A DNA stretch of 64,000 bases from Inonotus obliquus (taxonomy: Eukaryota; Basidiomycota; Agaricomycetes; Hymenochaetales; Hymenochaetaceae), in contig JAJHTX010000005.1 of assembly GCA_032164295.1 (NCBI GenBank), forward strand, positions 1,178,001 to 1,242,000. The letters are read 5' to 3'. Under the pieces are notes generated by a model. It saw only the letters and a list, made by a program, of their open reading frames with translations, was not told where the DNA came from and ran no database searches. Shown one piece after another: positions 48,106 to 60,320 of the stretch. The translations under genes were made by a program, and so were the position numbers. The stretch's first letter is position 1. Every line of letters starts with the position of its first letter.

Positions 48106-49192
48106 ATGCTCGCCTGCAGATTGCAGGCCACTGGAATCATCCCGCTGTCAACTGCTTTCGGGCTCGTTTCCTTTCTTCAATTGCACTGCTCTCGCCTGTG
48201 TTAATCCAAAGCGAAGTTTGTTCGTTTCTATCTCTGACCTTCTCAGTAAATGTACTTATTCTCGTGATTCTCTTCTCTCTCTTGTTCTTCTTTGTCTTGT
48301 AACACTAAGTGTAATATACGAGCGACGGCTGCTCGCTTTGCTCGTCGGTCTCTTGATCGTCGTAGCGTCTCATAAGCCTGCGGAAGTGATGAGTGTTTGC
48401 TACGGGTTTTAGTCAAGAGAGTACAAGAGCAGATAGGGGGAGTATAGCTGACCCATACCATCCACCCTCTGCGGCTTATATAGGCTAAAGTAAGGGTGCC
48501 GATTAAAAATCGCCTTTGAGGCTCAAAAGTGTAGCATAATTGATTGAGCGAGCCTTCCAGTGGAATCGATGAGATAATTACTCCAAATTTGGTCATTTAT
48601 GTAGAGGAAGATGTAGTTCCTGTCTGATGGAACATAATCATCCAGCTGGGGGAAAGAATTTTCTGAAGGGAAATCCAGAAGGGAATAGTTATAGGTCAGC
48701 AGAACTACGCTGTTGGGATCCCGTCCAAATTTATTGACTGCCTACGAAGCGGTCAGACACAGTCAACCAACCTTTGACTGAGTGCTGACATCTTGTGTCA
48801 TTCTGCATAACACCGGTGCGATTTCAAACAGGATCGCGTCCTCAACACTCATCAGCAAAATGCCAAAACCAGCATTCTCCGTCGCCACCAGTAACAAGGC
48901 TTCTATACTTTGGCAACGCCTGTAAAAGAACACCACAACTGAAAAAAGCTAAGAAAAACAGACAAATAAAAACTACAAGATGGATTTTCTGGGAGCGTGG
49001 CCTCGCTCTTTACCGACGAGGATAACGTGACCGCGCATTCAGTCACACTTCAAAAAGCGCGGATGGCCCGTTTACTCCCTTCCAGCTTCCAGCTTTCAAC
49101 CACAACCATCTCCATCCTCAGCCGCAGCGCTTTCAAGCCCCACTCTACATCTTATCTCTACACGTTCCTCCTTTGCATTGCCTGAAAGAACA
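48106..49192. other. Intergenic gap between two basic-protein genes
   Basis: About 1.1 kb with short frames only. The left part should be the 3' region of the previous gene and the right part, pyrimidine-rich and CTCCATCCTCAGCC-like, the promoter and leader of the next. Nothing else is visible. Confidence 0.45.
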
Positions 49193-51394
49193 ATGGTGAT
49201 GTTGACAAGATCGCGAGCGCGTGCGGCTGCTGGAGGTGGCCCGAATACATCCCATACCCCCACTCCACCAAATCAGACCAACGCCGCCGTCCATGAAAAT
49301 GCCGTGCAAGGCGCCAATGATAGTCGAGTCTCTGCCAGAGGTAGAGGCGTGAAAGGCAGAGGTGCACAAACACGTAACAATTTCACAGAGGGCGAGGGAT
49401 CTGCTTCCACTGCGTCTCGCCCAATAACCGCCTCCAACTCAAAAACACGACGCAATGTCAAGGGTAAGTACCCGACTGAGTCAACTACTCCACTTAAGAC
49501 TGAAAGCTTCATGCCTCCCAGTTGAGTCTCAACCACAGGCAGCCGTCCAATCCACCACCCAGACGTGTGGCCTGGCCTTCAAGTTCACACTTGAATACGT
49601 CGCTACGCCCAGCAAAGCTGGTAAGGCCTTCTTAAGAATAACATCTTACCTGTCGTATTCACAGAATTTCTAGCTTCACCGCCCAAGACGGATGCTACGG
49701 CTTCCAAGAAGCCTCGCAGAGGTGGACGCTCCACCACGAAGCGAGGCCCAAAGGCTAAGGCCAAGGGTGGAAGGGCCGGTCAGCAGAAGAAAGGAACCCA
49801 AAGCACTGCAGTAGCTAGTGCGGGCACCAAGCGTCGTCGTGAAGAAGACGAGTATGAACCGGAGGACCCTGCTCCGGTACGACGCACTCTCCGTCGTGTC
49901 CGACGGAAGACCCAACAAGCTCCGGCGAAAGATGCCGTGAACAACGACGCTGTTGGCGAAGCGATGAACCGAGTGCGCCGCAACAAGGGAAAGGCGAAGG
50001 CCGTCGACCTACCATCTACTCAAGAGGCCACTGTGGGCTCAAAGCGTAGGCGAGACGAGGACGACGATGCTGAGGATGTTTCACAACAGCCATCGGATCC
50101 TGGCCCATCCCGTCGAACGACGAGACGAACCAGGCAGAAGGTTCAGAAGTCCATAGTCGAGGAGTCCGAGAAGAAGGCCGCCAGAATGCCTAGAGGCGGG
50201 AGGACTGCTGCCGCTCGTCCTACGAGAAGGACTGGGAATAGAAGGGCAGGCAAAATTCAGGTTCCTCTGACGCGGACGTCTACTCCGATGAGTTGCGAGT
50301 CCGAGGAGCCAACATTCATGCCATCTCGGGCTCCATCTCCAGAGGAATGCGAGGTGGAGGAGTACACAACACCTCAGGAAACACCGCGGGAGGTAGTCGT
50401 GAAGCAAGAGGAGGTGTCGCCGTCTCCTTTCCCTCGCCAGCCGCCGTCAAGGCAGCCCGATTGCAAGAGAGAGCCCCCCTTAAGCAAGCTCCTAATCCCA
50501 ATCGTGACAGACTGGCCCTTCGCAAACCCTCCTTCGCACGTGGGTGGGTTAATCATCAGGGCGGAGGAGAGATCCTCACCCTATCTGGATCGAGACGAGT
50601 CGTTGTCGCCAGGCGGATCAGACAAGGAGAATGATCCAATTCATGGTCCCATGCCAGAGCCGGAACCTAATTCCGATGAAGACGACGATAGTGCCCAAGA
50701 CGAAAACGGGTCATCCGTCCAACCCATCCAACGGCCTCACCCTCGCCGGCCACTTGAACCATTAGAGGGTTTCGATACCTCTGTGCCGGAAGGTGACGAG
50801 ACGGAGCCTGTTTCTTCAGAAGACGAGGAGCTCGATTACATCGACCCGGAGGAAGTCATCTCAGCGCCTGCTACACCCAGCGCAGAGTACCATCTAGCCA
50901 CGGCCCAGCGCGAGGTTCCGTCGCGTGGTTGTAGTGTCGATGGTTCGAATGACGAGGTGGAGGTGGACCCGGCTTCAGACGTTTCATCGCAATTCCAACA
51001 TCCTGTTGAAGGATCGGAAAGCTTCGGCAATCCGCTACGGTATTCGTCAAGGGAAGTCGAAGAGTTGCTCGAAGCACCTTCCTCACCAGTCCTTTCCCAC
51101 GATCTAGACCGGAGCTCCCTTCGAGAGCGCGAATCGCCAGTATCACCAATGGCTGACCTCCCAGAACCCGTCGCATCTGAGGCTGAGCGATCCGGAGAGG
51201 GTACGTTCACTCGCTCTCACGCTCCTTCGCCATCTCCTTCCCTTCCGGACCACGCCACGCAGTATCTTCATACTCCTGAAGGGACTTTTCCTCTGCCGCC
51301 ATGCCAGTGCGGAAATCCGGCGCGCCACTTCGTAGTCCATAGTGATGGCGAAGCATCGGATTTCAGTTTCATGGGCGATGACGAGGGTTTGTGA
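49193..51394 (+). CDS. Large disordered, probably nuclear protein of unknown function, 699 residues
   Basis: Three exons in phase (49193-49463, 49522-49620, 49665-51394). Residues 1-90 are Arg/Ala/Gly-rich (MVMLTRSRARAAAGGG). A short ordered patch follows (TCGLAFKFTLEYVATPSKA). Residues ~125-300 are strongly basic with repeated Arg-Arg/Lys-Lys clusters such as GTKRRREEDEYEPEDPAP and RRTTRRTRQKVQK, resembling nuclear localisation signals. The remainder is acidic and Ser/Pro/Glu-rich (DEDDDSAQDENGSS, SSEDEELDYIDPEE). It ends with a small Cys-containing motif (PPCQCGNPARHFVV) and an acidic tail. The composition suggests a chromatin-associated protein, but no domain is recognised and no function is claimed. 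Confidence 0.72.
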
Positions 51395-52900
51395 GGGCGA
51401 GGATTCATTGGATTCGTCATGATGAGCATGTCGCGCGCAAAGATCACAATATCGGCCTGTTGTCTCAATCCGTTTGCTTGCTTGTACTCCTCTTGCATCT
51501 GTATCTTGTTTTCTGTCGTTTCATTTGTCTTGGCTTCTGTTCCTATATTCCAATTACAAGTTATATCTTCGCACCTTGTATTTTGCTTCATTTCCTCGTC
51601 TTGTTGTCCTGTCCCTGTACTTGTATCTTGCGTGATGTAATATAAATAGAGCTGCCAGCTCATCGCTTCATGGTCCTTCAAGACCTTGGAACATCTCATA
51701 AACTCGGCTGATGATCTGATCTCGAGGATACTATTTTGTAAGCCTAGCTCGGGCAAGAATACCCCATCAGCCTCAACTCATTGAGCTTTGAGCTTTGAGT
51801 GATGCTGTTAGCACTTGAGTTATGCGGTGTGTCGGGAAGAATTGAATGAAGGTAAAACTAAAAGAGATGTGTTGTGGTGACTGGCAACGCCCTATCAAAA
51901 ATCGTGCGTTCCCACGGCCTCGCTTAGAGAAGCCGCGAGGATGCCGAGTCATGGGAGTTCTCCATTTCTTGAATTTGCATGTTCCACCCAACACATCAAA
52001 TAAATGGTTATTATTTCTTCATGGTTGGGGGTTTTTGATCCACTAGATCATTATTTTTTGAAGGGAATTTGAGATTTTCGAAAATCTCACAAGATATTCA
52101 CTATTTACATGTGTTTTCTCAAGAAGTAAGCCGAGTCTTGGAAATGTTTTTTGAAGGATTTGATGTAATGGCATGAAAAAGTATATTGATATATTGAGCA
52201 CAGAGATTCAACATGGGGATGGATTATAACAATTAATGGTTAATGGCAATTCAGTTGCAACTTACATCAGGAACAAGTACAGAAAAGGGAAGAAATGTTC
52301 ACGTGACGTGATGGAGCCATGCAAACCCGGGCCTCAGAAAATGCAAAAAAAATTACAAAATTATATTCTTCGAGCAAACATTAATTCTGTTATTACTAAT
52401 GTGCGTTATTTGTGGACTGCATTATATTCCCAGCATTCAGTCTAAACCCAGTCAATAAAAGGTAATAACCCTGCCAATGATGGAGTTGAGCACAATACAA
52501 CTTCTCAGATTAGCACTATTGCATGAAGGACATGGATTCAGAGTTGCTGTATGCCATTTGGGCATACAGAAGATTCCCTCAGTATAATGTGTAAATGTAT
52601 GCTGAGTATATGCTATATCAGAATGACCAGATACACCTTGTTGAACTTGAGTTTGGGTAGTAAGTTATTATTATTCATCAAAGAATTGCCCCTGATCCTC
52701 TGGAGTACTAGTACAATAGTTTTCTGGCTCATTATTAGTATTTTTTTCACTTCCGCAGCATGATGAATGCTGGACTCAGGAGCTACAAAAGTGGTGTTGG
52801 CTATTCTTCACAAATTTCTATATTTGGTAGGAGTTCAATCTCCGAAATAGAGTTACGGGATCTCCCGGACTATAGGGATTGCCAGTCACCATGTGTTGTT
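51395..52900. other. Gene-poor, increasingly AT-rich interval
   Basis: The first 250 bp are likely the 3' region of the preceding gene. From about 52000 the sequence turns AT-rich, with only short frames. It includes a perfect 20-bp palindrome at 52070-52089. No transposon ends were matched here. Confidence 0.45.
52070..52089. repeat. Perfect 20-bp palindrome
   Basis: TGAGATTTTCGAAAATCTCA is its own reverse complement. It could be a factor site, a transposon relic or chance. Confidence 0.75.
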
Positions 52901-53275
52901 CACGGCGGGCAAATCAGGATGGAGGTAAGGTCGGAATTTAAATGTTTTTTTTGCCATCATTTTAAATGCCGGTAAGCATATCAGCACGTGATTGATATTT
53001 ATAGTGTCGGTAGGTTTGATATGCTTACGGATATTTAAAATGACAGCGCGAAAGCCATTTTTAATTTCTTTCAGGCAGATATGCTAGTACAGAATATCTA
53101 CCCGACTGACATTTAAAATATCAATCTGATCGATACCCTTATCGATATTTAAAATATCAACACATGGTTTATATTTATAATATCTTATGGGTCGATATGC
53201 TTACCGGCATTTAAAATGACAGCAAAAAAACATTTAAAATTCCAACCTTACCTCCATCCTGATTTGCCCGCCGTG
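52901..53275. mobile_element. Foldback MITE, 375 bp, with 82-bp inverted repeats
   Basis: Arms 52901-52982 and 53194-53275 are near-perfect reverse complements, beginning CACGGCGGGCAAATCAGGAT. Both are flanked by GTT (52898-52900 and 53276-53278), a possible 3-bp target duplication. Inside, GATATGCTTAC(C)GG-ATTTAAAATGACAG recurs a third time near 53019-53047 and TTTAAAATATCAA-type units repeat around 53130-53165, so the core itself is built of repeats. Non-autonomous; superfamily uncertain (3-bp duplication fits PIF/Harbinger or CACTA). Confidence 0.82.
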
Positions 53276-54460
53276 GTTCAACTTGTTGTTTGTATACACG
53301 TGTTCCCGATGCATGTGTTGGGATGTCCGTATCACATGACCTCACTTCCTTTTTTCAATCTTGATTCTTGAAGCGACTCACTATAACATCTTCCACCCGC
53401 ATAAACCTCGCTATCATCCAGATGGAATTGTATCTCATCGGAACTTGAGCCGAGCTATCACTGCTTTTCGAGGACACAATCGGGACGACCGCATCCATTC
53501 GCCGAATTGTCATTTACGGTCCTGAGGATCCTTCGAGCTGAAGGTAAGGGAAATGAGCATGATGTCGGTAGATCATAGATACACCAGAGCCTGTGAAATG
53601 GTATAGATTGGTCAGAATTGCGAAGCTCTTGCCTGGTTCTAGTGGATCATAGCATTCACGGTTTGCCGCGATCAATGTACTGTGGAGAGTACAAAGGGGA
53701 GTGGATCCTGCTCGCCATCACTTTATCCTCCATACAAGACCTATGTATCATTGACCTTCGACGCAATAGTCTTCATCCGCAAGCGACTCAAGGGAGTGCA
53801 CGAGGCTCGAGCCTTCGGAGTGGGGACACGTAACTCGCTCTGTTGTTGTGTCTCTGCCATTGACGCCACTATGTTTGGAAACGGTAAGCTCACTGAAGAG
53901 CATTAATTGCGTTGATCACAAACATATCCTAACATATGCCACCCTCAACAAATCCTTGCTGAGGCCAGCAACCCGAGAACTATTATTCTGCTTCAGTAAC
54001 GAATAGATATAAATGTCCCACTCGTCGTGAAGATGTCTATGGCATGCAGTGAGGTCAGGGGCGTACTGCGCAGATGCATCAGCGATGAATTTGGTGTCTC
54101 CCCAGTTGCGCCTCATCACTGGGAGATTCGCTTTGCGAAGGAGTTACACATGTGCGTTTAAAGGTCTTGCTCAAGAAGATCTAGTGACAAAATTACGGTG
54201 GGAATGGGAGCGGCTGCCTGACCTGGTCGAAAAATTCTGTTGATCTCCTTGAGTACAGGGGGATTTTACCTGACAACCAGACAATGCGATATTATTGCGC
54301 GAAAGTGGAAGACGTTCGTGCTGACCCGAAGTATCGAGTGCCCAATGAGCCTGGGCCCGGGATCTATTGAAACTCTACGCACGCAAGGTTGAGGTTCACG
54401 CGAATTCAAAGATGCGTTTGTGTCAATGCCTTTGGTCAAATCCAAATTTCGCCAACTACG
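53276..54460. other. Intergenic stretch without recognisable gene
   Basis: Frames of 60-75 codons exist near 53618-53906 on the plus strand but overlap in different phases and match nothing known. The right edge is the 3' region of the glutathione transferase gene. Confidence 0.4.
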
Positions 54461-55309
54461 TTAAACATGATTTGCAGGCAACAATTTCTGATACAGAGGC
54501 AAATCCATAAGCTTCGCCCATCTCCCACCGTTGCGAGCCCCGAGCCTTTCCCATGCGCCAGGATCAAGACGCTTCACCATGTTCAACAATGAGACGAGTT
54601 CGAACTCTGCGTAGCTTGCGTCTCCCGTAATACGGAAATTTCCCTCTCCGGCTTTGTCGAGATGAGAAGCGAAGTCATCAAAACCCGCCTCGATAAGCTT
54701 CCAGGCCTCTGCGATACTTGCTTCGTCTTGGGGAGCAAACTCTTCGACAGTCTTGCCAACGACACTTTTACGCGATTGAATTATCCATTCCTGAGCGCGT
54801 TCGGAACACACACGGATGACGAAGGGCAACGTGATCTTGGGCAGAGGCATATATATATTCTCGGCCACGTACTTCGAAAAAACGGATTGAAAGACACGTG
54901 TATCGGCTGGTAGAAGCTTTCCATCTGGATCAGGATACGTTTCCTCGATGAAGTGCGCTATGGTCGCGGAATCCGAAAGCACAACCGTCGGTTTGTTGGA
55001 GAACGCGAAGGTTGCGAAAGGAATGGTGTATCCGGGACTGCCGTCGGCCTTCGTCCTCGTTGGTGATGCTCCGATTGCCTTCGCCGTTGCTTCGATCTCG
55101 TGGAATTGAACCCAGACCATATCATAAGACACGTTCTTGTAGTCCAACATGAGCCTGCTCATATGTGCTCATTTAAGTATGACTCGTACAGAGGACGGAT
55201 AAATGACCAAGGAAAAATCTGACCTGACTCTGATGGTGAACGGAGATAGCGTCTTCTCCTTCAATTTGGTCTCGGCATCGTAGACTGTGATCTTTGTTGG
55301 CGTAGCCAT
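54461..55309 (-). CDS. Glutathione S-transferase, fungal FuA-like
   Basis: Exons 55309-55224 and 55154-54461 join in phase across a 69-nt intron, giving 259 residues. The N-terminal thioredoxin-like part reads ITVYDAETKLKEKTLSPFTI, LMLDYKNVSYDMVWVQFHEI, then SPTRTKADGSPGYTIPFATF and VVLSDSATIAHFIEETYPDP. The invariant cis-Pro (TIPF) and the SDS glutathione-binding turn are present. The helical C-terminal domain holds ITGDASYAEFELVSLLNMVK and LDPGAWERL. These marks recall the GSTFuA group of wood- and litter-decay basidiomycetes, which bind or conjugate plant extractives. The subclass is by resemblance only. Cytosolic; detoxification role inferred. Confidence 0.88.
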
Positions 55310-56627
55310 CTAGCCTGCTTTGACGAGAGGATATGGGATGACATGTTTGCCTTGGTTGCTTTTAAATCGGAGAGACGCTGGCTGAAGGATGATTCCTGGG
55401 AAAATATTGAGATTAGCTTTAGTAATTCACTAAAAGTTTGTCAGACATTGGTAAGCTACCTCGAGGTAAAAATAGAACACCAACCGAAGTACACAGGTGT
55501 GTTGAAAGCACTAGTACTGCTATACAGACCAAAATCCATGGACTTCACGGTACAGGAGATGGATGAAAGCAACGCCTAGCATTCCTGACCTCGCGACAGA
55601 CAGAGGACCGAAGAAATCGAAACCTGGCTCCTTGGAGGAATGTTGGCTACGCAGTTTAGCGGTACGATGAGTAAATCCCTACGCTCCTGCTGATTTATAA
55701 CGAGCTTACACACTACTCAGTAGTCAATATGCGTTTTCCGATGATACTATTAACAAACAACGCTAAAAGGAGTTGCTAAAAGCCCGGCTAAAAGAGAAAG
55801 TCAAGCACGGCTCACGGCTCACTAAGCATATAGCGGAACCAGCAGAGCAGCATGATTACCAAGGGAAAGTCTGCTTCGTAATAGTCAGATGAATCAGCTC
55901 CCCATGCGACGACCGGGTGCTTCAGCAAGTTGTGACGTTGCCTCAGGTTTCCAGACGAACTTGCCAGTGACGAATCATTCAATCCCGTACAGAACCCTCG
56001 CCCCTGGGCCAACATACATTTCACGTTTGCCACAGGTTAGCTTGGCCCGTCATGCTTGACTACAGGCTATCCGCACGGCGACAAGTGCGCTGCACTCAAA
56101 GTTGAGGTTGAGAGAGAATCGAAGAAAATAGATCGTGAGTGACTTTCCTTGTGACAATATAATACCGCGTGATGTGGCTGCATTTAGTCGGCACGAGGCA
56201 GGCCTTATTCTCGACCATCACCGGACCATCAGGAACAGTTCGTCACGAGAAATATTACGACTACAGAGCAAAGTTTGGGCCGATATATACCCTTTCGCCG
56301 CCCCAAGCATCACAAAGTCTGACGCCGTTCGCTGCTCGTACATGTTTCCATACTCCCGAGTCTGTACAGGAACTGTGGCAAGTAATTCTAAACCCGACAA
56401 TAACTCTAAGTAAGGGAATCATGGTCCCTGCCGACTCAATGAGTGGAATAAGGTTCTGCTTTCCACGTAAAAGTACTCAACCATTGCGATGGTCGATTGC
56501 TTCAATGGCCTGGGATTCTTGAGCTAGAAGTGGCAGACTGGTAGCGTCAGTGAGTCAGCTGACGATCCTTGTCTCCACGGCTATACTTTAGTGTAGGAAT
56601 CGAACGTTGCTTTCGCAGTTCAAGAAC
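55310..56627. other. Intergenic region between GST gene and oxygenase pseudogene
   Basis: Contains the GST promoter. A plus-strand frame around 56169-56522 is open for over 100 codons, but lacks similarity to anything I recognise and probably has no function. No repeats seen. Confidence 0.4.
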
Positions 56628-57395
56628 ATGCCTGGCCTTGCACTTCCACCTTTTCCGGACGATGTCCAAACGCATCCTCTGCTAATTATCGACTACGAAC
56701 TCATCAAGGCTGGAAATGCTGAATGAATCGAAAGGCTCTGGAAGGCAGCGACCGAGTTGGGCTTCTGGTAGTGAGTATCTTTGTCCAGCGCACTTCGACG
56801 TTGCTGACTCTGGAGACTTTCTAGCTTAAAGAACCATGGGGCTAGTGGTGAAGTTTATGGGATGTTTGATATGGGCAGCAACAGAAAAATTTAGATTCGA
56901 TTAAGGCGACGGTGGGCAATCATTTGGGTACTAAGATATCTTCATTCGCCTTTCAAATAGTGGACCTCTGACGAGCTATTCTGGATAGGTACACATACGC
57001 AAATTTCTTGAAGTCGTCGAAACCACATTCTCGATATTTGAAGAAACTCGATCTGTCATTGGGGACTCTCTTGAAGCTTCATACTCTTGCAGAAAGCAGC
57101 GGCTCCGAAGCTTGTTGTATCAAGAGCCCACCCATACATAACGACAGAGGTGCCACGATCGACAAGGACATGGTGTCTCTAGGAGCTCACACTGACTTTG
57201 GCTCTCTCTCTCATTCTTACACAACCGACTTGGAGGTCTCCAGGTTCTTCCTCTGGGCTCCTCTGATTGGCAGTATGTTCGCCCAATCCCCGGTTACGGT
57301 ATCTGCAACATCGGTGATGCTCTCCCTATTGTACTGTCGCCCCTTTTGCTCCATTACAAGTGTTCCATACGCGGGAACGCTGCCTGCAGGATGAA
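56628..57395 (+). pseudogene. Broken 2-oxoglutarate/Fe(II)-dependent oxygenase (isopenicillin-N-synthase-like)
   Basis: The N-terminus is typical: MPGLALPPFPDDVQTHPLLI, DYELIKAGNAE, then a TGA at 56724-56726, then IERLWKAATELGFWY and LKNHGA. After an intron-like gap, an open piece around 57120-57220 carries VSLGAHTDFGSLS with the iron-binding HTD. In another frame comes QYVRPIPGYGICNIGDALPI, after which the expected FSGG and the second iron His/RxS region are missing. One nonsense codon, at least one frameshift and loss of the C-terminus make an active enzyme impossible. Parent enzymes oxidise small molecules using Fe(II) and 2-oxoglutarate. Confidence 0.8.
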
Positions 57396-59654
57396 GCACT
57401 AAACAGAATCTTTCATAGATGTGAATTCCACAGGCACAATCACTAGGCTCCGGCCGTAATCGAATAGCATCCACGTATATACGGGGATGTACCGCTCCAG
57501 TAGATCACCAGAGGTAATGGGAATTCTGGATTGAACACTCCCTCTTCGCAAATGATGTGAAAATCTCCATTGTCGACCTGGAAGAGGCTGGGAAGTCCAG
57601 CGAGAGTCTGGAGAGCACTTTTTCCTAGAGGTCCATTAGATAAGGTGGAATCCAGAAAACCAGGTATCCACATCGATCCGAGGACTTCCGATCACAATAG
57701 CATCACCCTCAAGCGGTTTAGACAGATCGTCAAGGTGAATGTCGGTCAGGGTGTCGACATCCATATTGTCCTTATCTTCTGATTCTCCAGTGACAATGAG
57801 AAGGTCCTGAAGTACGCTCAAGTAGTCCTTCCTGACGTGGATAGATTCAACATGGTATCTCAACCGAGCGAGCCTCCAATGCTGTCTTGATGTCAGTGAA
57901 GGGCTTGGACAACATTCCGAGAGATCGACTTCATTGCACCGTGACATCTTTCTTGAGGTCTTGCTTGAGGGATGAGGAGAGGTAAGACACATAACATGGA
58001 TCAATTTTCCTTAAAGGGATGAAAACACTTTCGAGCATCGGGAGTGTCGGAGACTTACTACAAGTCCTTCTTCATAAGGTAGGAACTCTCCCTATCCCGA
58101 ATAACCTTGACTCTCAACTCCGACTCCGGACCGTTGTGTAAATTTTTGGATTCTCGGAAGGGACTGCATCAAGTTAAGCACTGTATAGTGTATATGCGGA
58201 AAAAATACGACTTATTACATTCTGGTATCATATGTGTCATATAATACCGCATCGTATCAGAGGAGAGATTGAATGACTGATATACAGCTGCATGTGTATC
58301 TAATACAATCGGAAACCCTATGCGCAGTATGCATCTGCAAAGTCCATCCACGTACCTCGCTTCATGCTCAACACATTCTGTCTTGTCGAGTTCTCCTGCG
58401 AGCTACTTGGTCTCATATCTTTCTATGATTCTCTGATTGGCTCAATTGATATCTGATGCACCAGAATGCAGAAACGGCATGTAAGAAAACTGTCCACTTC
58501 CAATATCGGGCCATTCTACATTGCAATGCACCTATCTTTGCACCATTTCACCATCCAGTTTACCATTGCGTCCATTTGCCTGGTGGGGTTGCTTTCCTCT
58601 CATAAAATGCTGTAGCATCTGCCGTCTTTCCCTTCTCAATTGTTCCTACCCCTAGACTGCAAACTCTCCATCGATGAGTGACCCCCGCAGCGACAAGGTT
58701 ACTTATACTAGGGCTGACCCAGGTGGAATCCCAAAAGTCATAAACTTCTTTAAGAGCGAGTCCTCTAATTCTCTTGCCTCTCCTTCCTCTGATCGTGGCT
58801 CTATCAGGCGAAAAAAGTAACTGTGCAGGGCCAGACAATAATCAAGTGTTGCACTCTGTCGAGTCTTGGCATACACCTGGAAATGGACAGTCGAAAGGCA
58901 GATACTTTGCTGCAGGTGAGTGTTGGCTTGCCGGCGCTAGATAATCAACTAATTAATTATGAGTAGCTTACACTGAAAAAGAAGCCATCATCGACTCGGT
59001 CGGAGAGAACTCGGCTGGTAATCCATTTGGGGATTGTGTCGAGGCAATAGAAAGTCTCATAGACAAAGTGAATTCATCAGGAAAAACCCGATTTCCGGAA
59101 ATTCAAAGAATACAAAGAATGCTATAGAGTGGCTGGAATCTCTTTAGAAAAATAATAGAACAACCAGAATGCCCATGATCAGCAGCTTGGCATCTCTGGG
59201 CATTCATTGATCGGCACGAGTCAAGTCAAAGCCTGCCGGCCCTCAACTAAACATGACCACGTGTTGGTTGATTTCTTGTTTAAAATTTTCTCCACGACGC
59301 ACATCCCCTCCACCCCTCTTCCTCTTTCACCACACCACATCCACCGAAGCCAACTTTGATCCCTGACTTAATGACGTTGATACCTCCACTAAGCCTTCAC
59401 TGGGTCATCTCTCTGGTGAAGAAGGTTGACACCTGCGATTTGTCAGCAACACTTACAGAGGAAGACCCTTCCACCTTCTTTAGACGAGTACACCATGTGA
59501 CGTACCTATGCTCCTTCAGGACCTGATAAATTCTCATCTGCTTCTGCTGCAGTCGCTGCATCTTCTTCATCGACATCTGTGAGTTTTGATGCCTATTTCT
59601 GATGTATTTTATTCTATAACGTACTGCTCATCTAAATCGACCCTTGGTGAGTTT
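57396..59654. other. Gene-poor stretch
   Basis: Minus-strand frames at 57636-58004 and 57443-57673 encode plausible but unrecognised sequence (YHVESIHVRKDYLSVLQDLL; DNGDFHIICEEGVFNPEFPL) and could be pieces of one decayed or unrecognised gene, but no phase-consistent model was found. The remainder has short frames only. No transposon ends were matched. Confidence 0.4.
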
Positions 59655-60320
59655 TTCTAAACTTTACGATTGGGTTCCTGGAGAACACTTATCTTCATAG
59701 TTTGTCTCCCCAAGAGTTTTTCTTCCATGCTATGGTGGGTCGTTAGAGTCTTATCAATATGGCTCCTGCGAGTTGGAATTGACGACTCTTATTGTCCAGA
59801 ATGCTACTCAAATTTTCCATATCAATCGTCGAAAGCCAAGTGGTTTGGGGCCAGCGTATATTATTAACCAAGTGCAGCAGCTAGTGAAGTGTTTGGTGGT
59901 TGTGCACGGCGACGACGCGCTGACTAGAGAAGCTGCTGAAAATGCCTCTCTGGCGTTCTGAATGCATCCTAGGGCGACTTTCGCGGCACGACAGGTACTA
60001 GAGAAGTATCATCTGAATAGTGAAAGCATTTGATTGGGTGTTGAGTGAGGTGGAGACGAAGTTCAACCAGTCTGTCATTCACCGCGGTGAGATGTGTGGT
60101 ACCCTCACCGCACAGTCGATCGGTGAGCTGGCACACAGATGGCGCTTAATATGTTCCACTAAGCTGGTGTATCGAGTAAAAATGTCACACTCGGTGTGCC
60201 ACATTTGAAGGAGATTATCAACGTCGCTGTAAACATCAAGACTCCGTCCTTGACGGTATACCTGGACTCAGAACCTGCTGCCGTGAACATGAAGGCCAAA
60301 GCTGTACAGACAGAGTTGGC
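59655..60320 (+). pseudogene. RPB1: Fragment of RNA polymerase II largest subunit (RPB1) gene, degenerate
   Basis: Colinear RPB1 pieces appear in several frames. The first is [20 protein letters not shown] (funnel). After a deletion come VQNATQIFHINRRKPSGLGP, VVVHGDDALTREAAENA and [18 protein letters not shown], then [34 protein letters not shown] and [20 protein letters not shown] leading to [18 protein letters not shown]. Between these sit in-frame stops (after NASLAF; in place of the Tyr of TFHYAG), at least two frameshifts and an internal loss of about 150 codons. Both ends are truncated. The functional RPB1 must be elsewhere. No introns interrupt the pieces, so origin by segmental duplication or retroposition is open. 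Confidence 0.85.

Noticed and set aside
56169..56522. Possible cytochrome P450 remnant
   Set aside because: A GPIYTLSPP-like phrase caught the eye, but no heme-binding, ExxR or other P450 motif occurs nearby.
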